Below are positions 10,440-21,900 of a stretch of DNA of 64,000 bases, one piece after another (the first letter of the stretch is position 1; each line of letters begins with the position of its first letter). The stretch is from Arctopsyche grandis. Lineage: Eukaryota; Arthropoda; Insecta; Trichoptera; Hydropsychidae. The translations under genes were made by a program, and so were the position numbers. A model generated the notes under the pieces. It saw only the letters and a list, made by a program, of their open reading frames with translations. It was not told where the DNA came from and did no database searches. Location of the stretch: NCBI RefSeq assembly GCF_051622035.1, contig NC_135360.1:24131206-24195205 (forward strand), written 5' to 3'.

Positions 10440-10830
10440 CATTCGCGTGACTGTTTTGCTGGTTGTGCTGGAGTTAGTTGTCTCGGCAGCGGGTCTTGCG
10501 TGAAGAACGTTGGTTGACGAAGTGCGTTGAGTGCTGGTCTTCGTTGGTTGTGCTGGAGTTAGTTGTCTCGACAGCGGATCTTGCGTGAAGAACGTTGGTT
10601 GACGAAGTGCGTTGAGTGCTGGTCTTCGTTGGTTGTGCTGGAGTTAGTTGTCTCGACAGCGGATCTTGCGTGAAGAACGTTGGTTGACGAAGTGCGTTGA
10701 GTGCTGGTCTTCGTTGGTTGTGCTGGAGTTAGTTGTCTCGACAGCGGATCTTGCGTGAAGAACGTTGGTTGACGAAGTGCGTTGAGTGCTGGTCTTCGTT
10801 GGTTGTGCTGGAGTTGGATGTCTCGACAGC
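10440..10830. repeat. 85-bp tandem array inside the LTR element
   Basis: About four and a half copies of an 85-bp unit. The landmark GGATCTTGCGTGAAGAACG recurs at 10576, 10661 and 10746, and in a variant form (GGGTCTTGCG) near 10491. The unit length is not a multiple of three, so frames through it shift from copy to copy. It is unlikely to encode a conserved protein. Confidence 0.9.
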
Positions 10831-11144
10831 GGGATTTGTGTGGAGTAGCTGGTCCATATGTACTTTCACACCATGTTACTGTTTCGGTCGTTACAATGGT
10901 AGTGAAGGTTTGTGACGGTCTGGACGGTGCTGTTGTGCAGGCTGCGGCGTCCTGCATGGGCTCATCGAGGTGATGAATCATCGAAGGTGTGATGAGCGGT
11001 GCTGGCGGATCAACAGTAGTGGATCCATTTGGTTGTTGTCTCCGGGTTACGTCTTGTTGTGGCGAAAGCTGCGGAGTTGTTTGACATGGTCACTAGTTGT
11101 GGGGACATGTAGCGGACTGCGTTTGAAGTCTGCGTTGAGGGTTG

Positions 11145-11345
11145 CGTTGTAGACTGCGTTGTAGGCTGCGGTTGCGTGAAGTCTGCGGTTGCTATGTAGG
11201 CTGCGATGTGGGCTGCGATGTGGGCTGCGATGTAGGCTGCTATGTAGGCTGCGATGTGGGCTGCTATGTAGGCTGCGATGTGGGCTGCTATGTAGGCTGC
11301 GATGTGGGCTGCTATGTAGGCTGCGATGTGGGCTGCTATGAAGGC
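11145..11345. repeat. 12-bp tandem array inside the LTR element
   Basis: A run of units alternating GGCTGCGATGTG and GGCTGCTATGTA, about 15 copies, with degenerate versions at the left end. It forms part of a plus-strand reading frame rich in Gly and Cys (GCDVGCYV repeats). Given the element's minus-strand orientation, that frame is probably incidental. Confidence 0.85.
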
Positions 11346-11811
11346 TGCGTGGTTCTTAGTCGGGGGTCACCAGTTATGGTGAGGTTGGAAGTTGACTGCG
11401 CTGTGGGCTGCTTTGTTGACTGCTTTGAAGGCTGCGTGGCTCTTAGTCGGGGGTCACCAGGTATGGTGAGGTTGGAAGTTGACTGCGCTGTGGGCTGCTT
11501 TGTTGACTGCTTTGAAGGCTGCGTGGCTCTTAGTCGGGGGTCACCAGGTATGGTGAGGTTGGAAGTTGACTGCGCTGTGGGCTGCTTTGTTGACTGCTTT
11601 GAAGGCTGCGTGGCTCTTAGTCGGGGGTCACCAGGTATGGTGAGGTTGGAAGTTGACTGCGCTGTGGGCTGCTTTGTTGACTGCTTTGAAGGCTGCGTGG
11701 CTCTTAGTCGGGGGTCACCAGGTATGGTGAGGTTGGAAGTTGACTGCGCTGTGGGCTGCTTTGTTGACTGCTTTGAAGGCTGCGTGGCTCTTAGTCGGGG
11801 GTCACCAGGTA
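11345..11811. repeat. 87-bp tandem array carrying six primer-binding-site copies
   Basis: Five to six copies of an 87-bp unit (GTATGG recurs at 11461, 11548 and so on). Every unit contains GGGGGTCACCAG, the plus-strand view of the primer-binding-site-like TGGTGACCCCC. The last one sits 4 nt from the LTR at 11812. Both strands are open throughout because 87 is 29 codons: minus strand, repeats of IPGDPRLRATQPSKQ; plus strand, repeats of GCVALSRGSPGMVRL. These frames look like by-products of the array. Confidence 0.85.
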
Positions 11812-12607
11812 TGGGAACTAGTCTTATTGTGAAGGTCTTCTTCACCACCAGTCCGCCATGTATTGTAGACAGATTCGTCTGTGTTCGGTATTAATACAAC
11901 TATATGTTTAATGTGGTATTTATTTGGTAGTAACACGTATACACAAGTATGGTTAATTGTTGGTAAAAGTATGTCGTTCAGAGGTCTCTGGATGTGGTAG
12001 AGTGTCGCTGGCTCGGCATTCGGCTATGTCCGGCTAGTCTCTGGATACGGTAGAGTGTCGCTGGCTCGGCATTCGGCTATGTTCAGCAAGTCTCTGAATA
12101 CGGCAGTGTGTTGCTGGCTCGTTGTTCGGCTGGTTGATCTTCCAAGTCCGTGTAGTGTAGTGGTGGCTGGTCAGGAGCTGTATGTCGACGCTTGCTGCTG
12201 TGGGTCGACTGGCGTTGTTTGGGTTGTACCTCCTTTTATAGTGTTTCTGGAATCGCCTGACCGATGGTGGTGGTTTGTTGATGCGTAAGAAAGGAATGCA
12301 CTTTTGTCGAGGCGTAGAATTTTCTGGAATGATTGCTGGAAGTGGTTATTGATGCGTGCGAGCATTTAGTTGTTGATGCGTACAAGAGGAATGCACTTTT
12401 GTCGAGGCGTAGTATTTTCTGGAATGCTTGATGGAAGTGGTTGTACGAGCATTTAGTTATTGATGCGTACAAGGGGAATTTGCTTTCGTCGAGGCGTAGT
12501 ATTTTCTGGAATGCTTGGCGCTGTTCCGCTCGATGTATTTTGTTGTTGCGGAATATTCTCGAAGGTTTCGATGACGATGACGACGACGAGATTCCTACAC
12601 CCCTATA

Positions 12608-12667
12608 ATTTAAATCTTAAACTTACCCGGAAATATTAGTCAATTATTGTTATAAACCGGACTATTC
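12608..12667 (-). repeat. Interspersed repeat R, reverse fragment
   Basis: Reads on the minus strand as GTCCGGTTTATAACAACAAT and onward to a TTAAG motif, matching the end of repeat R at 4080-4115 and 17320-17350. It is the right-hand remainder of a host repeat split by LTR family B and the young LTR element. Confidence 0.65.
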
Positions 12668-12905
12668 GATTATTTTTAAAAGTGTATTTGTATATTTTTG
12701 CTGTAAACTTTTATTCCGATACTAATAAAAGTTGTTTGATGCAAAAACAGTATGTTGCATTTATACAATGATAATAAAAAAGTAAAAGCATTGAGTCAAC
12801 GAGAATGCGACTTTTGAAGTGAACAAATATGTACAATGATACGTTGATACGTTGGTAGCCTGTGTGAACGTAGAAGCAGTGTCAAGTGACAGCTGATCGG
12901 CGAAA

Positions 12906-15551
12906 ATGCAGGGCGCTGCACGAGCGGTGGGCTGCGGCGGGTTGCGGCGGCTTCTCGCCAAGTCTGCTCTGAAGCCAGCCGTTTCCTCGGGCGCGGGAAC
13001 GGGAACGGGAACGACAATAGCGATCCGCAACCACGGGTATTTTTCCCCCAATCACCTCTTACATCACCGCATATCCATAACCTCACCAACATTTACTGCC
13101 TTATCGGGTTTCCGCATAAACATCTTCCTACTTCATTGTTGCTCGTCTTAAGGTGCGTACGCACCAAGCCAACGAACGGCCCACAGGCCAACTTTAAAAA
13201 CCAGTAGCGTACAAAATATCGAAATAAAAATTAAATTTAAAAATTGAAATTAAATATCAAAATTAAAACTATTATTATTATATTAAAATTAAATTCAAGT
13301 ATCAAAATAAAATTATAATCATTATATTTAAATTAAAATAAAATATTGAAAGTTAAAACAGAACATGCACAATTTAAATAAATTTTCGAGATTGACCTAA
13401 AATTAGATCATCAACAATCACATACAGGTAATCCTCGACTTAAGATGTTTTGACTTACGAAGATACGCACTAAGATCGAAAAAAAATCAAAGAATTATTA
13501 TTTTTACTTCCCCGTAAAGCACGGTTACTGAGAATATATCATGTATTAGTATGGGTGATCCAACGATTCTTGCTAACCCGGGGTGTTGTCGGTCACATCA
13601 AACAGATTTTTTTATTCTTCAATTGTTTCTCTCGTCGAAATAAATCAAGTAATTAAATCATTTCAGAGGTAAAATTTATCGGATAATGTGTGATTATTAA
13701 TTTTATTTCGACGAAAGAAAAAAAACCCTTTGACAAATCACCGACATCCGACACCGCGTTTTTTTATGAATTGTTTTTTTTTTATCGATCATCCAAGTGG
13801 AAATACAGTAACATCTCGTGACGACTTTAACAATATTTTTTTTCGCTCGTACGCAGAGAAATTATAATATTTCTCTGGTTTTAAATGCGGCATCGTCGTA
13901 ATTCAAAATATTGTTGTAATTCAAAACATCAACGATGATCTAATTTTAGCTCAATCTCGCTCTTTAGCTTGATTTTGATATTTAATTTCAATTTTAAAAT
14001 TTAATTTTTATTTCGATATTTTGTACGCTACTGCTGGTTATAAAGTTGGCCCAAAATCGTCGTTGGTTTAGTCCGTAAACACCATTATATGTATTAGAAT
14101 TATCCCCAGTACTTTCACATTTTTACAATTTGTATTTATTATTAATCGGTCATTCCAAAAGTTACAAGCTATTAACCGCGCCAAGTAAATCGATATCTTT
14201 TTACTTTATCTACTTATATATTTATTTATACAGGGCCGCCTAGAGGGAGCCAGGCTAAAGTTCCAGGGCCCGGGCTACTATAGGGGCCCCGTGTCGGAAA
14301 TCGCACCTGTTAATCGTTACCTTTCTTATTCAATTATTATAAAAAATAACAACCAACATATAGGTATTTTTTTAATAGTTCGGATAGATCTTTCGCATAT
14401 TAAAAATATATCTATAAGATATTTTTTTTAATTTGTTATAGGGCCCGGAATTATTTTTCCCAGGGCTCGGGATTCCTTTCGGCGGCCGTGAACTTATACA
14501 TACCAAGTATGAAATTGTGATCAATTTTTACTTTGTCTATGTACGTAGCATAGATGAAGTTTTCTGATCATATAAAATTTCCACCTCGAGATTTCGACTG
14601 ATTTGAACTAAAAATCGATCACTAGTCACGTTTGCATGGTTTAGAAAAAATATCTACTTTGGAGATAATTTGAATACCGTTAGTCCTATTACACTGAAAA
14701 TTGCCATCAATTCATGAAATCATTACGATGTAATTTTTAGGTATGGAAAGTGGTAAAAGTTTTCCTTTTTTTTTTGTTTTGGATCAAATTCTCTTAAACC
14801 ACTCAACAGATTTTTTTACATGTATGATAAATCGCATAAACTAGTATTTTTTAAATATTTATACATACCTCAACTGGGAAGTGTGTAGTACTTTTATTCT
14901 AGAGAATCAAAGTTTTTGATATATTTTTTTCTGAAACGTTTCAGTGTATTGTACTGAAATTTCATATCAAGACGTTTAAGCTCAATATCAAGTAATATAT
15001 AAAATTTATGGAAGATATGCTAACCAGAAGTGGCAATTTCTCTAGTACAATTTGTATTTTTCAAAATCGTAACCAATTCTAGAAAAATTGTGTTGAAATG
15101 AATTATTTGTTGACATTTCGCTTTGTCGGAATCGTGGGGTATTTTTTAATATCTTATACCATTTATGGAAAAACTATCTTTTATCTGGGAATTCATCAGT
15201 ACTATGTCCAATTCATCAGTACTAGCAGAGTAAAACTAAATAATTTTGATTACAGAACATGGTCGTATCGTACAGCACCCGCTCTACCAGCTGCCACAAA
15301 TAGATATGTTGCATCGGCTATGGGAGGAATAATGTGGTGGTGGATCTTGTGGCACTTGTGGACGGAACCTGAACATTTAACAGTAATTTACAGTTTTATT
15401 GAAATTTTTTTGTTTTTATATCGATTTATTTAATCAATGTTTGTCGTAGGGAGAGTTTCCAAGAGTCTATCCAGAATTGTGGACGGATGAAGAATTAGGC
15501 ATACCTCCAGACTCAGAAGGAATTGGGGGCAGAACACAAGTCTACTATTAA
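12906..15551 (+). CDS. NDUFB2: NADH dehydrogenase 1 beta subcomplex subunit 2 (complex I accessory subunit)
   Basis: This is a single-pass accessory subunit of mitochondrial complex I, in the membrane arm at the inner membrane. Exons 12906-13036, 15256-15382 and 15450-15551 join in phase to give 119 aa. The N-terminal 40 residues are Arg/Ala/Gly-rich with few acidic residues, as expected of a mitochondrial targeting segment. Residues about 67-79 hold the family's Trp-rich membrane helix (GGIMWWWILWHLW). The tail has the family signature WTDEELGIPPD (about 97-107). The first exon is clearly GC-richer than the rest, and the start at 12906 is the only ATG upstream of the presequence in that frame. 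AATAAA follows at 15629. The 2.2-kb first intron is packed with repeats. Identity is firm. Confidence 0.93.
13152..14083. mobile_element. Inverted-repeat element in NDUFB2 intron 1
   Basis: About 930 bp with long inverted ends. The left end begins GGTGCGTACGCACCAAGCC, and the right end read inward is GGTGTTTACGGACTAAACC. The similarity continues about 110 bp inward through GTACAAAATATCGAAATAAA. No transposase is visible. Two truncated copies of the right-hand part lie in tandem at 24955-25483. Target duplication not resolved; class unknown. Confidence 0.65.
14233..14492. mobile_element. Short hAT-like MITE
   Basis: Starts CAGGGCCGCCTAGAGGG and ends CGGCGGCCGTG, inverted GC-rich ends around AT-rich DNA. 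Candidate 8-bp flanks ATTTATAC and ACTTATAC agree at 7 of 8 bases. Ends of the CAGGGCCG type are common in hAT-derived MITEs. Non-coding. Confidence 0.45.
14560..15090. repeat. Degenerate AT-rich interspersed repeat in NDUFB2 intron 1
   Basis: Resembles the repeat material at 16810-17130 and 28400-29450. It has recurring phrases of the type AAATTTCAGT...GTTTCTGAGA and short GAAGTGG / ACTTCCGG motifs. No coding capacity or clear termini. Confidence 0.35.
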
Positions 15552-15909
15552 TTTCGTTTAAAAAGACTTCATCCAATTTTCTGTAATATGTTATTTCAAT
15601 TATCTTAAAGTTTAATTATTAAAGTGTAAATAAAAAGTTTAGATGTTTAGAAATTTTTATTTTTCCTTAATTATTAAATCAGTTGTGATTTCAATAATAA
15701 AAAAATTCAACCTTATTACTATTATATCTATTCCAGAAACATATAACAAAGAATATCACAGTTAAAATTAGCATAATATAACAATTTTTTTCCCTTACTT
15801 TTGAGCTCCCATTAGAATGCAATATGCAAGGGTTGCTTAATGTAAAATAAAAAATAAAATTGCATATTTTATTTGAACGTAACTTTTCCATTTTACGTAA
15901 TGTTGAATT

Positions 15910-18900
15910 TCATGATTTGAAGATTACTTTTTTAACTTCTTCTGCAGCATCTTGTATGCCAAGTTTCAGTAGTAGTTTATATAAATCATCCACAGACACA
16001 TTTTGCTCCATCTGTAGTAAATTGAAGCTGAATAAATATAGCATATTTTATGATAAAAGTAACTAAAAACTTATTAACTGACCTCAATGCTATTTAACAG
16101 TATAACGCTTGGACTGTTTTTATCCTCACAGACAGAAATCATCGACTGACATCCTAATTCTTTAGCAACTTCTCTCCATTTTCCAGATTTATCAAGCAAT
16201 TTCGAAACGCTGATGATCGTCTTTTTATCCAAAAAATCATTATCTTCAATCTAAAAAAAGATTTTAATAAATTCTTAAAACACTATTATTAAATATACAT
16301 GCATGTGTTTTTTTACATATGATATATGATTACCTTAATGATGGGCGTATCATCGAGATTATTTTCTTGCACATGTTTTTTTATTACTTCTGCAATCTGA
16401 AACACAACATATTTGAATTATATAGTGACTAATATTAATAACACGGGTAGTTAATATACATAATTAATAAAATTTAAAATTACCTTGGGATTTGCACTTT
16501 GTGTAGCCATATTCAATGCCGAAGTTCCATTGAATTTTATGAATGGATTTGCCTTTAAAATGAGTACAATAAGTCAGTAAACAAATGTATGTAGAAAAAT
16601 AATTTTGTGAAAGATAAAATAATAAATAGTATTACCCCATGAATCAGAAGGTGTCGACAAATTTCAGGTGCATTTTTATTTTCTGAAACACAAGCCAAAT
16701 GAAGAGCAGTAGCACCTCCTAAAGTGCATGCATTTACAGATACCTGAAAAAAAATATTTAAAATAGATTTAGATTAAGACTTTATTTCAAAAGATAGCTA
16801 AAATGACTAACGGAGGAAAATCATACATTTTGGATACTACTTCCAGTTTCTAACTAAAACATTACCACTTCTGAGATATTACATACATTAAGAATATAAA
16901 TAAAAATTTTCAATTCGATAAGTTCAGTGGTTCCAAAATCATTGTAGTAACAGCAGTGAATGAAAACCGCCTCTGAATAACAGTATTTTTGAAGTGCCAC
17001 TTCTTGTTCATTAAATTTGCTTCTTTTTTATTTATTTACGTGATATTGATACAAGGATTATGCTGTAATTTTCGTGTAAAGATGACACGCTTTTAAAGGG
17101 TACAAAAAAATGGAAGAAAAAGCGAGCAAGATCTTTTATACTTGATATTACGCTGATGTTTGTATGTAAATAAATTTCTGTTCAATAAATCGAACAGTTT
17201 CAGAGAAAAACGTCAACACCTCGAACAACCAGAGCAAAAATACTGGTTGAGAAAAAATCTAAAATTTAACAAATTTGCAAAGGTGTCATTCAGCGCAATC
17301 CATCAAGCAATTTAAGAAATAGTCCGGTTTATAACAACAATTGACTAATATTTAAGAAATAAAAATGTTGGAATATAGCACGACTTGTGCTATTACGAAT
17401 CAAAACCAGTGATCTCATCATCGATCCTGAACAAACATGCATAACTCAAGGGCAACGTCTCCTTTGACCATTCCAGAGAGAGAGTTCATCGCTCGATCGT
17501 AAAACGAATGAAACCCAACAGTGATGTCATCAGGAAACTGTAACACGTGTCCTTAAAAGTCGTTTACACGTGGTACACGAACGCATTCTCAAATGAACGA
17601 CGTCCTGGCGCTGACCCCATAGCTATAAAACACGCGCCCCGACAACAGGTCAACACGTGTCCTGGAAACGAAGACAAAGCATCTGCACACGGCACGCTTC
17701 AAGCCAGAACGTATATAAAGCGACGCACCAGCTCCCAAAACCAGAGTGAACCTCTAAAGTTCAACCAGCTCACTTCCCCAAACTCAACCTCTTCGTACAT
17801 ACAATAACTATTGTAACAATTGAACAAAAATAAACGATCCTCTTCCAAACTCAACTGAGTTTCCATAGGCCGGGAAACGGTCGAAACCTTAAACCCGCCA
17901 TATAAAAATATTTATCAATTATTTAATTTGAATTTTATCAAGACTATAAAACTTCATCTATCGATTGTTTTCGTATACAAATTAAAATCAAATGTGATAT
18001 TGAGGAAAAGACTTACAGGGGTGTTTTCAATAACAAACTTCACTAAATCCATATTTCCTCTGTCAACTGCCAAGTGCAGAATTGTTCGCTGGTCGTTTTT
18101 AGTTTTGATTTCAGGATTTGCTTTTGCTGATAAAAGTTGAGAAATGCTTATTTTAGAAACACATATAAAAGCCAGATGCAGTGGGGTGTATCCATCTAAA
18201 ATAAAATAAAAATTTGTTGAATTGATGAAAAAACAAGCACGTAACATACAAATGGTATTGGTATGCATTGATAGTATTTTTAATACAACTATAGTTATAG
18301 AAAAATATTGTGAATACTGACCACAATTGGTAATATCCAAATCCAAGGCAGGCATAGTATTCGTCTTTACCTTATTGTATGCGAGTAATTGGGAAACACA
18401 CTCAAAGTTACCATTCATAATGCACAAATGCATTGCAGTATTTCCATTTTCGTCTTGAATGTTTGGATTGCAACCTGTGTTGTTAACAATGAGAGCACAT
18501 TGTTGTAAAATATAAACGAAGAACGAACTAACTATATAAATTGACGAATATGTATGCTTTAACCTCCAGATAGTAACAAATCAATGAATGCTGTTCTATA
18601 AAAGTTTACTGCTCTATGTAATGCAGTTTCTCCCTGTCGGTTCACACTGTTCATATTATCGTCCAATTTGTGCTGCTGCATAAAATTAATGATGGCATTC
18701 AAAAGGTCCGTTTCATCGATAGTAACCAACATATGAAGAAAACTAAAAATATGAAACACAATCGTTTTATATATGTTATATGCTTACGTACATGTCTACA
18801 TATATGTATGTATATATCTACCTATACATGCATGTAACATTAAATTTCAAATAGATACAATAAATAAATATTCACACTATTAGTTTTACGATTGATTACA

Positions 18901-21900
18901 ATTATTAATTCTAATTTAAAAATGGTTGTGGCTATTTGCAGGTACTATATCTGCGAATTATTGACTATTTGCAGGTATTATATTTTCGACGGGCGTAAAG
19001 CCTTCTGCGCATGCCCGTGAACTGTCACTGTCAGCGTGTTTACTGTTAAAATTTTGTTGTAAACCTCTTAAAATTTAGTTCGAACTCGTAAAGTGACGTA
19101 GAGTAAAAAATATAATCCAAATTAGTTAATATTATTAATTGTTAGAAAATTATTATCATATACAACGTATAATACCTACATACAGGTTCAAGCCGCAAAC
19201 TAGCTAAATTATATAAATCTTTTATAATAACGTGTGAAATTTATTTGCCTCATGTACATATAATGAACGATTGATTAAACAAGTCTAGCATACATTAAAT
19301 GTAAGAAATTATATTCGGATTATAAGTTCACGCGCATGCGCAGAAGGCTTTGCGCCTGTCGCAGATATAGTACCTGCAAATAGCCACAACCTTTAAAAAA
19401 TGTAAGATACATATAATATTATATGTTAGTATACACACATATATGAATTTTAAATAGTTTAATACTATACTACTGGTGTGACTGAAATTATTTTGCCTTT
19501 GGATAGAAAAATAAAACATATGGTGGGAAATAGAAATATACATTTATATATATGGCCTAATGCATTTTTATGAACTCAATTCGGAATATTAGAATTTAAT
19601 TTATTAATTAAATTTCATACAGTAAGGGTAATATATATTACATATTATACTTATTGTATGAAATTTACAGTGCTAGTGCAAATTTAATATATACATATGA
19701 TATTTTATATAATTCGTTATTATAATACATTGTGCATAAAGTTAAACTGAATTTATCATGCTGAAAGTTTTAATGATATTTTATGCCAAACCTTGAAATC
19801 TTCTTTCTTTTATTTAGTCTTGCATATATAAGACTATTTAGTCTTGCACGTGTATAGAATATTCTTATAAAATGAAAATCATAATTTTGGAATTAATACT
19901 CGATACATCATCACAAATATTATGTACAATATGTATGTATACATAGTCTTAAATTTTAAATTAATTTACACACTAACAACCAACACCCACTCTATAATCT
20001 TTTGTGCCTATGTAATACATACTTTTCCCCATTGGATAATCCATCATCGAGAATTTTTATTAAATTTTCCGTAACGATTTTGTCCAATGACTCTTTTTTG
20101 GAAAATAAATTGAGCTGAAAGTTGTACAACACGATTAATTAATAAAAAATTAGATCAACTTTTAATACTAATAAATTAATTAAAATTGTTGGTACCTTTA
20201 ATAAATTTTCAACATCCTTTTTAGGATAAATATTCATGCATTTTTTAATTATAATTTTAGATGTTTCGATATTCTGTTTTCTCGCAGCGTCATAGCATTC
20301 CTATCGTTAAAAGGGAAAAAACATTAAATAATTCATAAAATTTGTTCAATAATTAATTATTAAGAAATATATTTGTATATACATTTTTGGTATTGGTTTG
20401 TTGTTTTTTCGAATTCTGACTTTGTCTACTCGGAGCATCTTTTACAACATCAGAGAAAAATATTTGAGGATCAATAATGCACGCAGTAGCTTCATTCATA
20501 TCTATTTTATCAGATTGGTGATATGTAATGAAAAGAATCAACATAATAATATCAATTATATAAAAAATGAAAAACTTATCGTAAATTCGATTCGACAAAC
20601 TCACTTTTGGTACAATCAGCTAAAAAGTTTTCAAGGTCAAATGAATTGTAATTTTGATCACTTGAGTCGTCATTTTTAAAGGGATTCACAACATTGTGTT
20701 GGCTTCTGATGGGGGGTAAAGGCGGGTTTGGAATATTTGGATTCAAATATTCATTCATATGCATCTAAATATAATAAGAAAAATACAATTTAAAGTAATT
20801 CATGTGTCAATAAATCTTAATGAAGTGTGTGTGTAACTATAATACATATACTCACATTGGAATGATTTAAATTCGTTACCGTCAGTGGTACATCCATATT
20901 TGGAGCGTCCAATAAATAAGGAGAGAACTCTTTAGAAGACAAAAAGGTTGATGATAAATCATCAACAATACGCCGTTTTTTGCTTTGGCGTGGCATTACC
21001 TTTGAAAAAAAAAATGCAATGAAAATATAAAATAATCGATTCATAAAAGAAATTATTAATTGAAAAACTTACTTTGTACCGAAATGGTATTTCATCTGAG
21101 GTGGCTCTATCTTTGGGTCTATACAGTTCAATATAAACATCTACGTCCTGAGTTATATTCAAATTGCGATATGCAGGTGTTCTTCAAAATAAAAATATGA
21201 TTAATTGTTTTATATGAAATAAATGGGTCTACCTCAAGGGCCCGAATGTGAAACGCCCGAAAACGCAAATATCGGAAGGCAAAGATCGAAAATCCAAAGA
21301 TCTTAAGTCGAAAGGTCAAAAAAAAATTATGGTACATGGTAAACGGTACATACTCACGTACATACTCACTTAATTTGCGCGAGCAGGATACAACAGGAAC
21401 AAGAGGAACAGGCTTTTCCTCCCGTATTCTACGCGTGCACATTAATACGGGAGGAAAAGCCTGTTCCTGTTGTATCCTGCTCGCGAAAATTAAGTGAGTA
21501 TGTACCGTTTACCATGCACCCTTTTTTTATCTTTCGACTTAAGATCTTTCGATTTTCGATCTTTGCCTTCCGATATTTGCGTTTTCGGGCGTTTCACATT
21601 CGGGCTCGTGGCGGAGACCGGAAATAAATATATTTTTTGTATTATAAAAAAAAACTTACTTGAACACTATGCCAAATTGATGATGCACATCAAGTTCTGT
21701 AAAATTGGCATAGTCTTCCCATACTCTTACATCATTCACAACTTCGAAAAACTTTATTTTTATATTTTCTAAAAAAAACACATGTTTAACATTATGTATG
21801 TATTCATTATCAGAAAAATTTCATAATGAATCTTTTCAATTAAACATACTTTTGTTGACTTTCTCGACAAACATAAATACGGTATCGCCACCGTTACAAG

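Larger units (their letters stand above)
9397..12599 (-). mobile_element. Young non-autonomous LTR retrotransposon with tandem-array interior
   Basis: Two direct repeats of 788 bp (9397-10184 and 11812-12599) show no difference I could find. CCCCTA flanks both sides (9391-9396, 12600-12605), a 6-bp duplication. Read on the minus strand each LTR runs TGTAGGAATC...GTTCCCA, with TATAAAAG and then AATAAA inside, in the correct order for an LTR; that sets the orientation. Four bases after the upstream LTR lies TGGTGACCCCCGAC (11807 downward). It resembles the tRNA-Trp primer-binding site used by some Ty3/gypsy (CsRn1-type) elements, with one extra C. The 1.6-kb interior holds no gag, protease or reverse transcriptase, only tandem arrays of 85, 12 and 87 bp. 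It must rely on a partner element. Confidence 0.85.

Noticed and set aside
10038-10442. 134-aa minus-strand frame as a candidate gag
   Set aside because: It crosses the LTR/internal boundary, is Gln/His/Pro-rich low-complexity sequence, and shows no zinc knuckle or capsid motif.
9397-12599. CRISPR-like or satellite array
   Set aside because: Repeats are adjacent without unique spacers, and they are bounded by LTRs with a target duplication in a eukaryotic genome.
21128-21772. 104-aa minus and 92-aa plus frames
   Set aside because: Both are readings through the foldback element; they mirror each other because the arms are complementary.
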